IMG/VR virus record: IMGVR_UViG_3300024259_000131
Location: 1-27,564 of that record
Source: a virus
Length of the DNA stretch: 27,564 nucleotides
Reading direction: 5' to 3' (one strand)
A program made the translations under genes and the position numbers. Every line of letters begins with the position of its first letter. Position 1 is the stretch's first letter. The notes beneath the pieces are model-generated. The model saw only the letters and a list, made by a program, of their open reading frames with translations. It ran no database searches and was not told where the DNA came from. Below, in pieces: positions 16,709 through 23,379 of the stretch.

Positions 16709-16923
16709 ACAAACCGCTTCGCAGGAACAGGAATATTGTCTTTCAAGTCTCGCCCAATATGCAAAGCAGCTTGGTTGAGAATATCAGGAATACCAATATC
16801 CCATCCATTTTTTTTAAGTACTATGTGTGATTTATAAATTGATGCCATAGCACCGTATAATTCATTAAGCGCAGATTCTACTTCTGTTGATACAATATCT
16901 TCTTTTTTTATTTGTCCACTCAT
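16675..16923 (-). CDS. Small protein of the TerL-portal insert (minus strand)
   Basis: An 82-residue, mainly helical protein (STEVESALNELYGAMASIYK; WDIGIPDILNQAALHIGRDL) with no recognised domain. Its start is 10 nt from the right 17-bp repeat, and a good promoter lies at 17065-17095, with a 130-nt leader in between. It converges on the plus-strand gene at 16538, overlapping its 3' end by 34 bp. It could be a regulator or adaptor; I cannot name it. Confidence 0.5.
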   Translation of the reverse strand: MSGQIKKEDIVSTEVESALNELYGAMASIYKSHIVLKKNGWDIGIPDILNQAALHIGRDLKDNIPVPAKRFVQDVLHLSRTS

Positions 16924-16933
16924 GGATGAAGAA

Positions 16934-16950
16934 TAAAACCGACCGATAAC
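16934..16950 (-). repeat. 17-bp inverted repeat, right arm
   Basis: Plus-strand TAAAACCGACCGATAAC, the inverted match of 16179-16195 with one mismatch (G for A on the minus reading). No target-site duplication can be seen at the outer edges. Confidence 0.5.
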
Positions 16951-16982
16951 AAAGTGTATATTTAATTGTACTTTAGTTACTT

Positions 16983-17064
16983 ATTAACGGTTTATGTTAT
17001 AGAACGATTGATTAATATTAAAAACTTTCTTTCGTGTACAACTAAACATACACAAACCGTTATT
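16983..17064 (-). promoter_or_regulatory. Inverted pair AAYAACGGTTTRTGT in leader
   Basis: Arms ATTAACGGTTTATGT (16983-16997) and ACACAAACCGTTATT (17050-17064) are inverted with 13 of 15 matching bases. The right arm directly abuts the -7 box of the promoter at 17065. They could be two operator half-sites or a long-loop leader stem before the 82-residue gene. Confidence 0.4.
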
Positions 17065-17095
17065 CAAAGGTAAGAAAATTTAGTTAAAACACAAA
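17065..17095 (-). promoter_or_regulatory. Promoter downstream of terL (minus strand)
   Basis: Minus strand TTTG (17095-17092), 19 nt, TACCTTTG (17072-17065): an almost ideal Bacteroidota promoter. It lies just after the terL stop, so it starts the next transcript (82-residue gene, then possibly the portal operon). Confidence 0.65.
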
Positions 17096-17097
17096 TA

Positions 17098-18867
17098 TTA
17101 TTTTAAGTGCTGCTTCATCAGCCTTTTAACAACGTATGCCATACTTGGCAATATATTCGCAGCGCACGACTCATTTGCCCCCGACTCAGTAGTATATGCG
17201 TTTAGTTGCTGCATGAAACTCTTATAATAAGTGCTTTCATTGCCTTTCTCAAACACAAAATAGTCTCTTATAAACCCTGATTCACTGATTATCATATTAT
17301 CCTCTTGGGTAAATTCCTTAATCGTCCTTACGGGAATACCCAAAACCTTTAACTCTTTAGCAAAAGCAAGAAACGAAGGCGAACATTCTACAAACACCCT
17401 CTTTGCACCAACGAATTTGTCTTTTATTTGCCCTAAATTATCACTCGGAAGCATACTATTGAAAATACAGTCTGTTATGAATATCTTTTTGTCCTTAATC
17501 TTAGCGTGTAACCCCAAAAAATTGTAATCAGTGTTCTTGCTGTTCGTACTTGTTAGTTTTATGTAAGCAAAATCATAACTATCGGTGAAATCGTATTCCT
17601 TCCAGTATTTTAGATTATCGCGATTGAATATCTCTGAATCTGAATAAACACCAACTGGAAACAAGTGAGTGAACCCGTAAACCAACGCATCTAGCCGATT
17701 TGGTGACTTATCACCAACCGCACCAGTGTAATTACACATTTCTTCCTCCGCATCAGGAAATCCACCTACATGACTTATTCTGTCGCTGTCGTAAATTGCC
17801 GATATTGGTTCTGCCCTGAGCAACTTACCTTTAGTGGCGTGTATTCCCTTGACAGGAATGTTCTCGTCCGCAGTCTGGATGGTGTGTTTTACCATGTCTC
17901 CGCCCTGATTTGTCTCAGCAACTACCCAATTAGCATCCCATTTATTATACAAAGAAACAACTTTCTTGCTCCACTCTTTTGGGGTGTAAATACCTGAAGA
18001 ATCTTGCAATAAATATCCCCTATCGTCAAACCCCTTGCCCGTTACTACTATTCCAGTTTCGTCAGATGACATCTTGGCAGTAGTAGCAGGGTCAACAGAA
18101 ATAACAACCTCTTTTAACTCAGGATGAACCGTAACCCTATTCCTGTTAAAATTAGACTCAGTGAACAACGCCCCTAGTTCATCATCTGAAAATTCACCGT
18201 CCAAGAAACGTTTTCGCTGTTTAGCAGGTAAAGACTGAAGCATCTCAATGTAATCATCTGATATGTTCTGCTCATTGTCAGCAGGGTTCATTTTTAATTC
18301 ACCATACTGTTCAGGATTCTTTAGTAAAGTCTTGTCTGACGGCTCTAAGTGCTTGAAGAAAATCTGATACGACCAATGCGACTTCTTTGGTGGGTTTTCG
18401 TCTAGGAATATCCTGTTTACTAATCCTGACTTCTGTGCAAGCCTTGTTTTTAAGATAGTGTAAGCATCATAAGCAATCTGTGAACACTCATTGTACCATA
18501 TTGTAGAAAATTCCGTTCCGAGTATCTTCTCTAGCCCACGACTCTCGTCTATACCAGAGAAATGTATCTCACTACCATTGGCAAACGTAGCATAGAAATC
18601 CTGTTTGTTTAACTTGTAGTCAACACCCATTATCTCCGCAACCTCAGGGAATGTCTCATTCACAATAGACTTCTTTACATCAGAAAAATGTAGCCTAACT
18701 ATAACATGACGAGACTTCTTTTTCAATGCCCTGTAAATTATCAGAAACATTATGATAAAAGATTTTCCACTTCTAGAGCCTCCGTAAAGTAGTGTAAACT
18801 TGTTACTTAGCAACGTATCAAGTGCTTTTTCCTGTTTTGGGTTCTTGTTAAAATCTATATTCGTCAT
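17098..18867 (-). CDS. terL: Terminase large subunit with duplicated RNase H-like domain
   Basis: A 589-residue packaging motor. The ATPase has Walker A GGSRSGKS at residues 29-36 and a Walker B-type strand with catalytic Glu127 (STIWYNECSQ). The nuclease domain shows Asp259 (SVDPAT), Glu318 (VVAETN) and Asp393 (NRLDALVYG), completing it by about residue 405. A further about 165 residues follow, from YDFAYIKL to the end, and repeat the same pattern: strands of an RNase H fold (NTDYNFLGLHAKIKDKKIFI), an acidic strand (VFVECSPSF, Glu494) and a final helix (ESCAANILPSMAYVVK). The first catalytic Asp is absent, and the last is Asn571 or missing. Standard TerL proteins end after the first nuclease. 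Its ATG overlaps the radical SAM stop (ATGA). Confidence 0.92.
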   Translation of the reverse strand: MTNIDFNKNPKQEKALDTLLSNKFTLLYGGSRSGKSFIIMFLIIYRALKKKSRHVIVRLHFSDVKKSIVNETFPEVAEIMGVDYKLNKQDFYATFANGSEIHFSGIDESRGLEKILGTEFSTIWYNECSQIAYDAYTILKTRLAQKSGLVNRIFLDENPPKKSHWSYQIFFKHLEPSDKTLLKNPEQYGELKMNPADNEQNISDDYIEMLQSLPAKQRKRFLDGEFSDDELGALFTESNFNRNRVTVHPELKEVVISVDPATTAKMSSDETGIVVTGKGFDDRGYLLQDSSGIYTPKEWSKKVVSLYNKWDANWVVAETNQGGDMVKHTIQTADENIPVKGIHATKGKLLRAEPISAIYDSDRISHVGGFPDAEEEMCNYTGAVGDKSPNRLDALVYGFTHLFPVGVYSDSEIFNRDNLKYWKEYDFTDSYDFAYIKLTSTNSKNTDYNFLGLHAKIKDKKIFITDCIFNSMLPSDNLGQIKDKFVGAKRVFVECSPSFLAFAKELKVLGIPVRTIKEFTQEDNMIISESGFIRDYFVFEKGNESTYYKSFMQQLNAYTTESGANESCAANILPSMAYVVKRLMKQHLK

Positions 18868-20069
18868 TGTTTGAAGTATTTTTCAGTAACAGCAAAGTAT
18901 TTGCCTGCAAGATAATGAATCGTATCGACAATTTCCTTACTCGCACGTTTTGTTTTTGGTAGGATAATACCATTATGGGAATAAACATCTAGCCCGTGTC
19001 TTAGTATCTCATGATACATGTCGCTTACAGGAAAGGCATACGCACGATTTAAGGACACATGGTCTAGCCCTAGCTTTCGGATATTAACAACATTCAGAAT
19101 CATATCGTATATCGACTCTTCTGGCAAACCAACGATGAAACTACCAACTGTTTTTATGCCATATTTGTAACACGCCTCTAGTGCGGTCATTGTTTTTCTA
19201 TAATCAGTTCCCTTGCTTACAGTTCTCAATATTTTGTCGCTTGTGTGTTCTATCCCAAACCAAATAACAGAACACCCACCATCGGACATTATTCTTGCTG
19301 TCTCATCGTTGATAGCATCGACCCTACTCTCACACTTCCACATAACAGGCATATCATTACAAATAGCAGTTAGTCTTTTCTTGCTTATAGTGAAATTGTC
19401 CTCTCGGAAATAAATACTCTTAGTGCCTATCGTTCTTACTAGATATTTAACCTCGTCAACTACATTCTCAGCACTACGCATTGTGTATTTCTTGTCCCAA
19501 ATTATCCTTGACGAACAAAACGAACAGTCATAAGGACAACCCCTTGATGATATAACAGTATCTGTCGGAAAATCTAACCACTTCTCATGCCGATTATAGT
19601 CTTTTAAAACAACTCCACCCCTGTAAGGATACAATAGGTCATCTAAATTCTTTTTACGGCTTAAATTAACTATCTTATCACGAGACTTAAAATCATAATC
19701 ATCTGCCTCACCTATCACAATCTGACTGAATTTAGTGTCGTACATATCGTAATTCACAGTAGCATTCGCACCACCGTAAATAGTAAATACACCGTTTTGC
19801 ATCAACGTCCACGACAAACTAACTGCTTGCTCTGACTCAAATATAGTTCCACCAAACCCTACCACATCATAATTTTTTAGTCTGAAATACAACTCAACAT
19901 CGGTCATGTTATTAACACGATTGTCGATAAAATCAATGTCAGCGGGTGAATTAGCTACAATAGAAAGCATCCCAAGCGGTAACAAAGACTTTTTGGGGCG
20001 TGTCTCTACTACTCCATCAAATTCTCTAGGTAACAGATTACCCCTCGGATAGACTAACGCAATCTTCAT
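18864..20069 (-). CDS. B12-binding-like radical SAM enzyme
   Basis: A 401-residue enzyme. The N-terminal about 130 residues fit the B12-binding Rossmann domain of this class (PRGNLLPREF, YGGANATV at 98-105, IGEAD at 119-123), without the DxHxxG His that binds cobalt in the base-off form. The radical SAM core has Cys178-x3-Cys182-x2-Cys185 (RGCPYDCSFC), then FGIEH at 271-275 and a GSFIVGLPEES block at 309-319. Known members methylate or rearrange unactivated carbons. Its ATG overlaps the upstream glycosyltransferase stop and its stop overlaps terL, so it is in one translational unit with both. In a phage it is unusual; a sugar or glycan substrate is inferred from neighbours. Confidence 0.85.
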   Translation of the reverse strand: MKIALVYPRGNLLPREFDGVVETRPKKSLLPLGMLSIVANSPADIDFIDNRVNNMTDVELYFRLKNYDVVGFGGTIFESEQAVSLSWTLMQNGVFTIYGGANATVNYDMYDTKFSQIVIGEADDYDFKSRDKIVNLSRKKNLDDLLYPYRGGVVLKDYNRHEKWLDFPTDTVISSRGCPYDCSFCSSRIIWDKKYTMRSAENVVDEVKYLVRTIGTKSIYFREDNFTISKKRLTAICNDMPVMWKCESRVDAINDETARIMSDGGCSVIWFGIEHTSDKILRTVSKGTDYRKTMTALEACYKYGIKTVGSFIVGLPEESIYDMILNVVNIRKLGLDHVSLNRAYAFPVSDMYHEILRHGLDVYSHNGIILPKTKRASKEIVDTIHYLAGKYFAVTEKYFKQ

Positions 20070-20659
20070 ATCGAATCTATCATTTTGTGTAACTTATATT
20101 CTCGGTATAACCGCCTTAGTTTTCGGTAAACAGGGATATTACAAGACCTATAAGACGTATGTGTTCTCCGGGTGCAAAAAATCTTGTCAACATACTTAAA
20201 CTTATCCGAGTACTGAAGTAATAAATGCCACCAATAATAATCAGCACCATGAACAATATTAGGATACGGTGCTTGCTTCGCCAACCAACCCTTCATTATT
20301 ACCCCAGAATAAGGAATAAAATTGTATTTCAAAAATAACTCCTTATCAAAATCACGACTCCGATATAACTCTCTTGTTGTTGGACTGTAATTAAGCGTAT
20401 TTCCGTAAACTAAATCATAATCTTTTAAGTACTTCACATTATCTAACCAACCTTCACAAGCGGTATCGTCAGCATCGAGCAAAGCCACTATATCATCGTC
20501 CTTAACCCCTGACAACATCCTGTTCATTACAACACCCTTACCCTCATCGAACTCGTCAATCGAAAGTATGTGTACACAATCCATATTATTAGTAGAAGAT
20601 AAACACGAATCTATAAATTCCTTGTGCCTATTTCCGCAAGCCGTTAATACTTTTATCAT
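20066..20659 (-). CDS. GT-A family glycosyltransferase
   Basis: A 197-residue glycosyltransferase of the GT2-like type. The start VLTACGNRHKEFIDSCLSS is the usual nucleotide-sugar strand/loop; the DxD motif is LLDADD at residues 60-65, followed by GWLDNVKYL. Farther on it has SGVIMKGWLAKQ and an acceptor-region HGADYYWWHLLLQY. It lacks a membrane anchor. It is shorter than many GT2 enzymes, but both ends look complete. Stop overlaps the radical SAM start (ATGA); the start overlaps the preceding GT-B-like gene by 32 nt. It probably adds a sugar to a phage-modified acceptor; the acceptor is unknown. Confidence 0.75.
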   Translation of the reverse strand: MIKVLTACGNRHKEFIDSCLSSTNNMDCVHILSIDEFDEGKGVVMNRMLSGVKDDDIVALLDADDTACEGWLDNVKYLKDYDLVYGNTLNYSPTTRELYRSRDFDKELFLKYNFIPYSGVIMKGWLAKQAPYPNIVHGADYYWWHLLLQYSDKFKYVDKIFCTRRTHTSYRSCNIPVYRKLRRLYREYKLHKMIDSI

Positions 20660-21278
20660 TATTCTCTATAAATTTAATAATATCTTCCACATTAGGATTT
20701 TCCTTCGACCAGTAATAAGGAATGTCATTCTTCTCACACTCAATTACCATCCTAGGATAGCCATCGTGACGATTTGGGCGAATCATTACATCAATAAAAG
20801 GATAAACCTTCGACATATCTGCATCACCATTTGCCTCGATAACATTAATGCCCCTAGAAGAAACAACATCTAGTATGTTTTCAACCTTCTTCGCATTAAA
20901 CCAATCGTGTGTGAAATTACCAACAACATCTTGCATCACATCGTAGCCATATACCCAATCCTTGAAAACCTGATTAGAACCCAATCCACGATAATACAAA
21001 ATGTTAAAACTCCTATGAGCCTTCTTAACAAACTTCTCATCATACAAGGGCGGGTCAACCAAAACCTTTATAGCACTCTTTAACCGCAAAGGTCGAAGCT
21101 CATCTATCAAATGTTCTGACACAACATAAAAACCCTCTACGAATAAATCACACAGCTTAATAAACACAGTGTAACCTAACATGTAAAAATACTTGCTGAA
21201 CTTAGTTGGGAATTTTCGACCACCTACCAACCTTGTCGCAAACAATACATCCGAACCAGTAAACATTAATCTCGACAT
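20628..21278 (-). CDS. GT-B-like (GT4-type) glycosyltransferase
   Basis: A 216-residue protein with a C-terminal motif typical of GT4 enzymes: DVMIRPNRHDGYPRMVIECE, where the Glu of ECE corresponds to the E-x7-E donor-binding element. Upstream are FNILYYRGLGSN and a TSxxGINVIEAN-like strand. The N-terminal half is shorter than in full GT4 enzymes, so it could be a minimal form. It ends 32 nt inside the next gene, and its start is 4 nt after the 37-residue membrane gene. The order places it with the GT-A and radical SAM genes as one cassette. Confidence 0.6.
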   Translation of the reverse strand: MSRLMFTGSDVLFATRLVGGRKFPTKFSKYFYMLGYTVFIKLCDLFVEGFYVVSEHLIDELRPLRLKSAIKVLVDPPLYDEKFVKKAHRSFNILYYRGLGSNQVFKDWVYGYDVMQDVVGNFTHDWFNAKKVENILDVVSSRGINVIEANGDADMSKVYPFIDVMIRPNRHDGYPRMVIECEKNDIPYYWSKENPNVEDIIKFIENNDKSINGLRK

Positions 21279-21282
21279 AACA

Positions 21283-21396
21283 CTAAATTAACCCCCAGTG
21301 AATAGTAAAATAAATAATCTCAGCCAAAGATAATAACAAACCAATAGAAATAACTACGGCTATTATAACCTGACTCTGTCGCTTAATCTTTTTCAT
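21283..21396 (-). CDS. 37-residue single-span membrane peptide
   Basis: ATG 21396 to TAG 21283 encodes MKKIKRQSQVIIAVVISIGL plus 17 more residues, with a transmembrane stretch from about residue 10 to 32. It starts 4 nt after the 99-residue gene and ends 4 nt before the glycosyltransferase start. A basic N-terminus and one hydrophobic span fit a membrane anchor or a small membrane toxin/holin-like peptide. Only its fit in the row of genes and its composition support it. Confidence 0.55.
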   Translation of the reverse strand: MKKIKRQSQVIIAVVISIGLLLSLAEIIYFTIHWGLI

Positions 21397-21400
21397 AGAT

Positions 21401-21700
21401 TTATAATTTATACTTTTCTTGTAATCTTTTTAGTTCATTCAACTCCAGAAGCTCACGACTAGCATTGAAACGTCTCTCCTTCTCAATTCTTTCATTGCAC
21501 TCTTCTACTGTCTCTACCCTAGTAGATATTGCGTTAATTTCAGTATTAGCACAGTCATAGTAAACATTAGATTCAATATCAACATGAGTCGCACCAAGTT
21601 TCTCTATTGCGTCTAAATCATCACGCAACTGCTTTATAGAAACACCACATAACCAATCAAGGGCGTAATCTATCTTGAAATCTAATACTAACTTTTCCAT
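21401..21700 (-). CDS. Small alpha/beta protein, first gene behind promoter B
   Basis: A 99-residue protein (MEKLVLDFKIDYALDWLCGV), then a KLGATHVDIESNVYYD segment and a Glu/Arg coiled-coil end (NERIEKERRFNASRELLEL). The segment GATHVDI followed by a paired RxET (RVETVEEC) is a pattern I have seen in small phage proteins of unknown role. It begins a run of six tightly spaced genes to terL. Its start is 14 nt after the -7 box of promoter B, which is next to a dyad. Confidence 0.55.
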   Translation of the reverse strand: MEKLVLDFKIDYALDWLCGVSIKQLRDDLDAIEKLGATHVDIESNVYYDCANTEINAISTRVETVEECNERIEKERRFNASRELLELNELKRLQEKYKL

Positions 21701-21714
21701 AATCTATTTTTAAA

Positions 21715-21746
21715 CAAAGATGCAAAAACTATACGCAATATACAAA
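21715..21746 (-). promoter_or_regulatory. Promoter B (for GT/radical SAM/terL genes)
   Basis: Minus-strand TTTG (21746-21743), 20 nt, CATCTTTG (21722-21715): a Bacteroidota promoter with one mismatch in the -7 box. The dyad at 21746-21760 touches the -33 box. Confidence 0.55.
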
Positions 21747-21760
21747 TAGAATTTATCTAT
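21746..21760. promoter_or_regulatory. Operator-like dyad copy 3 (ATAGA-N5-TCTAT)
   Basis: Plus-strand ATAGAATTTATCTAT, directly upstream of and touching the -33 box of promoter B. A further half-site-like AATAGAGA sits at 21776-21783. Confidence 0.6.
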
Positions 21761-21935
21761 CGAAAACGTAAATCTAATAGAGAGCATGAAAAAGATTTTT
21801 GGGATGGGGGGTGTGGATTTTAGGAGGGGATTTCATATCTACTACATAAATAAGCCTCGCATAGTAATAAACCCTTTTTCATTTCGGGGTACGGGGTCGC
21901 GTGTGTGTGTTCGGTGGTCGCGGTTGGATATACTA
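21761..21935. other. Non-coding G-rich tract near terS
   Basis: No minus-strand gene is convincing in this stretch. The plus strand is G-rich (runs at 21801-21829: GGGATGGGGGG, GTGTGG, GGAGGGG) and then carries ACGGGGTCGCG and a GT repeat at 21899-21912. Base use is unlike the AT-rich flanks. Given the nearness of terS, a packaging site is possible, but that is an inference. Confidence 0.4.
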
Positions 21936-22121
21936 TTATCGTTTCTTTATTCTGTTTATTGCAGACTCGAAATATATCTCAAAATTATTGTATTTATGGA
22001 AGGTGTTGGACTGTCTCCAAGTTGCTATCGTGTTCCTGTTTATGTTCAGGTAGTTAGCCGCTCCGGTTGCTGTTGTGAATATCTCGGCTGTTCTCTCCTT
22101 AGTGTTTACTATTACATACAT
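21936..22121 (-). CDS. Small HTH-type DNA-binding protein
   Basis: A 61-residue protein between terS and promoter B. MYVIVNTKERTAEIFTTATG is followed by AANYLNINRNTIATW, which reads as a helix-turn-helix: a short helix, a turn and an Asn/Arg-Asn-Thr-Ile recognition helix. The end is basic (INRIKKR). It resembles NUMOD1-like or MerR-type small HTH domains found in phages. I choose ATG 22121; the frame is open to a GTG at 22154, with a weaker leader. It is a candidate reader of the repeated dyads, by proximity only. A plus-strand frame over the same bases has poor composition and was left out. Confidence 0.6.
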   Translation of the reverse strand: MYVIVNTKERTAEIFTTATGAANYLNINRNTIATWRQSNTFHKYNNFEIYFESAINRIKKR

Positions 22122-22205
22122 ATTCTTATCTACATTATTATATTTACTATGCACCTATCGCGAGTAGATGCATGGTTTGCCCTCCAAGGGTGCTATTATT
22201 CTATT

Positions 22206-22271
22206 AATTCACGATATTAAACAATAAAACCGAATCAATCAATGTTAACCCGGTTCTCTATCGTGTGAATT
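22206..22271 (-). terminator. Nested hairpin downstream of terS
   Basis: Outer arms AATTCACGAT (22206-22215) and ATCGTGTGAATT (22260-22271) enclose an inner AACCG/CGGTT pair (22228-22232, 22251-22255). On the minus strand the inner stem is followed by TTTATTGTTT, so it can work as an intrinsic terminator of the terS transcript. Only 5-10 bp stems with large loops, so moderate confidence. Confidence 0.45.
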
Positions 22272-22279
22272 ACACAGTT

Positions 22280-22762
22280 CTATTCATTGTCAAGTTTCCC
22301 CTTTAGTCCTTCATCAACTACATTCACAGATATGTTCGTGTTTGTGGCTTTTACCTCGTGTTTGTCTGTGAGTCCTTGCAACCTGCTAACTATTAGTGGA
22401 TTCATTAGTCCGGCGGTCGCACCGTTTATTTGATTCTTTGCTATCTTTAGCTTTGCACGTGTAATAATATCGGATAACTGATTTATTAGATTAACATTAT
22501 CCTCTCCCTTTTTATTGTTTTCATTGCTTGGCTTCCTGTCTTTGTGGTATAAGTCATAAAATGTGTCAACGTCTAAATTTATGTCATAGCATAGGGCTTG
22601 GATGCTATATACTACTGGCATAGGAACAGGTAGTATTTTCCCTGCTTCTTTGCCTGTCTTTACTACTTCGTTTTTTATTAGTGGGTTGTTGTCGGCATAT
22701 TCAAAATATTTATTAATCTTGCTTTGTAGTTGTTCTGGTGTGTATTTATAAGGTCGTGCCAT
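22280..22762 (-). CDS. terS: Terminase small subunit
   Basis: A 160-residue protein that recognises the packaging site and feeds DNA to TerL. The start MARPYKYTPEQLQSKINKYF is the well-known opening of the gp3/Terminase_3-like small subunits, with an HTH-like region next (IQALCYDINLDVDTFYDLYH) and a C-terminal oligomerisation part with ATAGLMNPLIVSRLQGLTDK, conserved in this group. It has an unspaced neighbour upstream (59-residue gene) and a hairpin downstream. Unlike most phages, it is separated from terL by about 3.4 kb of other genes. Confidence 0.88.
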   Translation of the reverse strand: MARPYKYTPEQLQSKINKYFEYADNNPLIKNEVVKTGKEAGKILPVPMPVVYSIQALCYDINLDVDTFYDLYHKDRKPSNENNKKGEDNVNLINQLSDIITRAKLKIAKNQINGATAGLMNPLIVSRLQGLTDKHEVKATNTNISVNVVDEGLKGKLDNE

Positions 22763-22767
22763 TGTTA

Positions 22768-22947
22768 TTAATTTAGTATTGTTTCAAAGTAATTGTTTTG
22801 AATGTCGAAGGTGGCTAGTTTGTAAACTGTTATTACTTGCTTTGTTCCGATTGTGAACTCGTACCAGTCTGGAAGGTTTTTAATCTGTGTACTTCCTGTG
22901 CTGGTTAATTGCAAATCTTTGTTATCTATTAAGCTCTCTCTATTCAT
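22768..22947 (-). CDS. Small protein, first gene of the packaging transcript
   Basis: A 59-residue protein (MNRESLIDNKDLQLTSTGST...) of unknown function, ending FDIQNNYFETILN. The strand-like middle (WYEFTIGTKQVITVYKLATF) suggests a small beta protein. I choose ATG 22947, because promoter C ends 5 nt before it; a longer frame to 23037 would begin upstream of the promoter and is unlikely. Its transcript would begin close to or at the start codon. It ends 5 nt before terS. Confidence 0.55.
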   Translation of the reverse strand: MNRESLIDNKDLQLTSTGSTQIKNLPDWYEFTIGTKQVITVYKLATFDIQNNYFETILN

Positions 22948-22952
22948 TAGCA

Positions 22953-22983
22953 CAAAGGTATAGATTTTATCTATAATATGCAA
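22953..22983 (-). promoter_or_regulatory. Promoter C (packaging transcript)
   Basis: Minus-strand TTG (22983-22981), 20 nt, TACCTTTG (22960-22953): a near-ideal promoter. A dyad copy lies inside the spacer (22960-22974). The -7 box ends only 5 nt before the start codon at 22947, so the mRNA would have almost no leader. Confidence 0.7.
22960..22974. promoter_or_regulatory. Operator-like dyad copy 4 (ATAGA-N5-TCTAT)
   Basis: ATAGATTTTATCTAT, extended by one pair on each side, placed between the -33 and -7 boxes of promoter C. A protein bound here would compete directly with polymerase: the best evidence that the dyad is an operator. Confidence 0.65.
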
Positions 22984-22992
22984 GTTTTGAGG

Positions 22993-23004
22993 TGTTTTAT
23001 AACA
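22993..23004. promoter_or_regulatory. Dyad TGTT-TTAT-AACA, copy 1
   Basis: A 4+4 inverted repeat within a 12-bp match (GTTTTATAACAT) to the copy at 23109. Placed 10 bp upstream of promoter C's -33 box. Confidence 0.45.
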
Positions 23005-23108
23005 TGTTTTCGGTGTTGAAAGTATGACTTTTGTCATATCGTAGTTTCAGTGATTTATTAATTTAGGGGTATTAATGAGACAGTGGTCTGAGTGCCACTA
23101 GCCGCACA

Positions 23109-23120
23109 TGTTTTATAACA
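23109..23120. promoter_or_regulatory. Dyad TGTT-TTAT-AACA, copy 2
   Basis: Extended here to ATGTT-TTAT-AACAT. Together with the copy at 22993 it suggests a second, different regulator site in the divergent region. Confidence 0.45.
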
Positions 23121-23328
23121 TATCGGCAGGAGCTTTTCCCTGTATAATGCAGGACACGCAGCGCGACAACGTTCAACCACTCGCGCCAACGATTGACAGC
23201 CGTATAAGCTCGTTACTGCCTGACAGGACAAACAGAGAAATTTCAAAGTTCCGTGAATAGCATAGAAGCGGCTCTGACTCCAGCGAGTATAAAACAGGTA
23301 CTGAGCAAATAAAGTGATGATTCAAGCG

Positions 23329-23368
23329 GTTTGATTACTGCCATGCGAGTTTGATTGTTTGCCATGAC
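23329..23368 (+). repeat. Near-tandem 20-bp repeat
   Basis: GTTTGATTACTGCCATGCGA and GTTTGATTGTTTGCCATGAC are adjacent and share GTTTGATT and TGCCATG blocks. Two iteron-like copies only. Confidence 0.5.
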
Positions 23369-23379
23369 GTACCGCTGCC

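Noticed and set aside
16179-16950. Segment as an insertion sequence
   Set aside because: Inverted ends exist, but no transposase gene and no target duplication is visible, so only the repeats are reported.
21786-22220. A 144-codon plus-strand frame across the G-rich tract and the HTH gene
   Set aside because: Protein is rich in Cys, Tyr and Ile with no domain, and lies antisense to a better minus-strand HTH gene; composition looks like a shadow.
22948-23037. Longer start (23037) for the 59-residue gene
   Set aside because: It would place the start upstream of promoter C, so the transcript could not encode it.
23058-23246. A 62-codon minus-strand frame with a Cys-rich protein in the divergent region
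   Set aside because: No upstream leader, poor composition, and it overlaps stems and a dyad. The region reads better as non-coding. A resemblance to commonly mis-called frames beside mobile elements is only a vague recollection.
23329-23368. Repeat as a CRISPR array
   Set aside because: Only two near-adjacent copies with no spacers between them; not a CRISPR layout.
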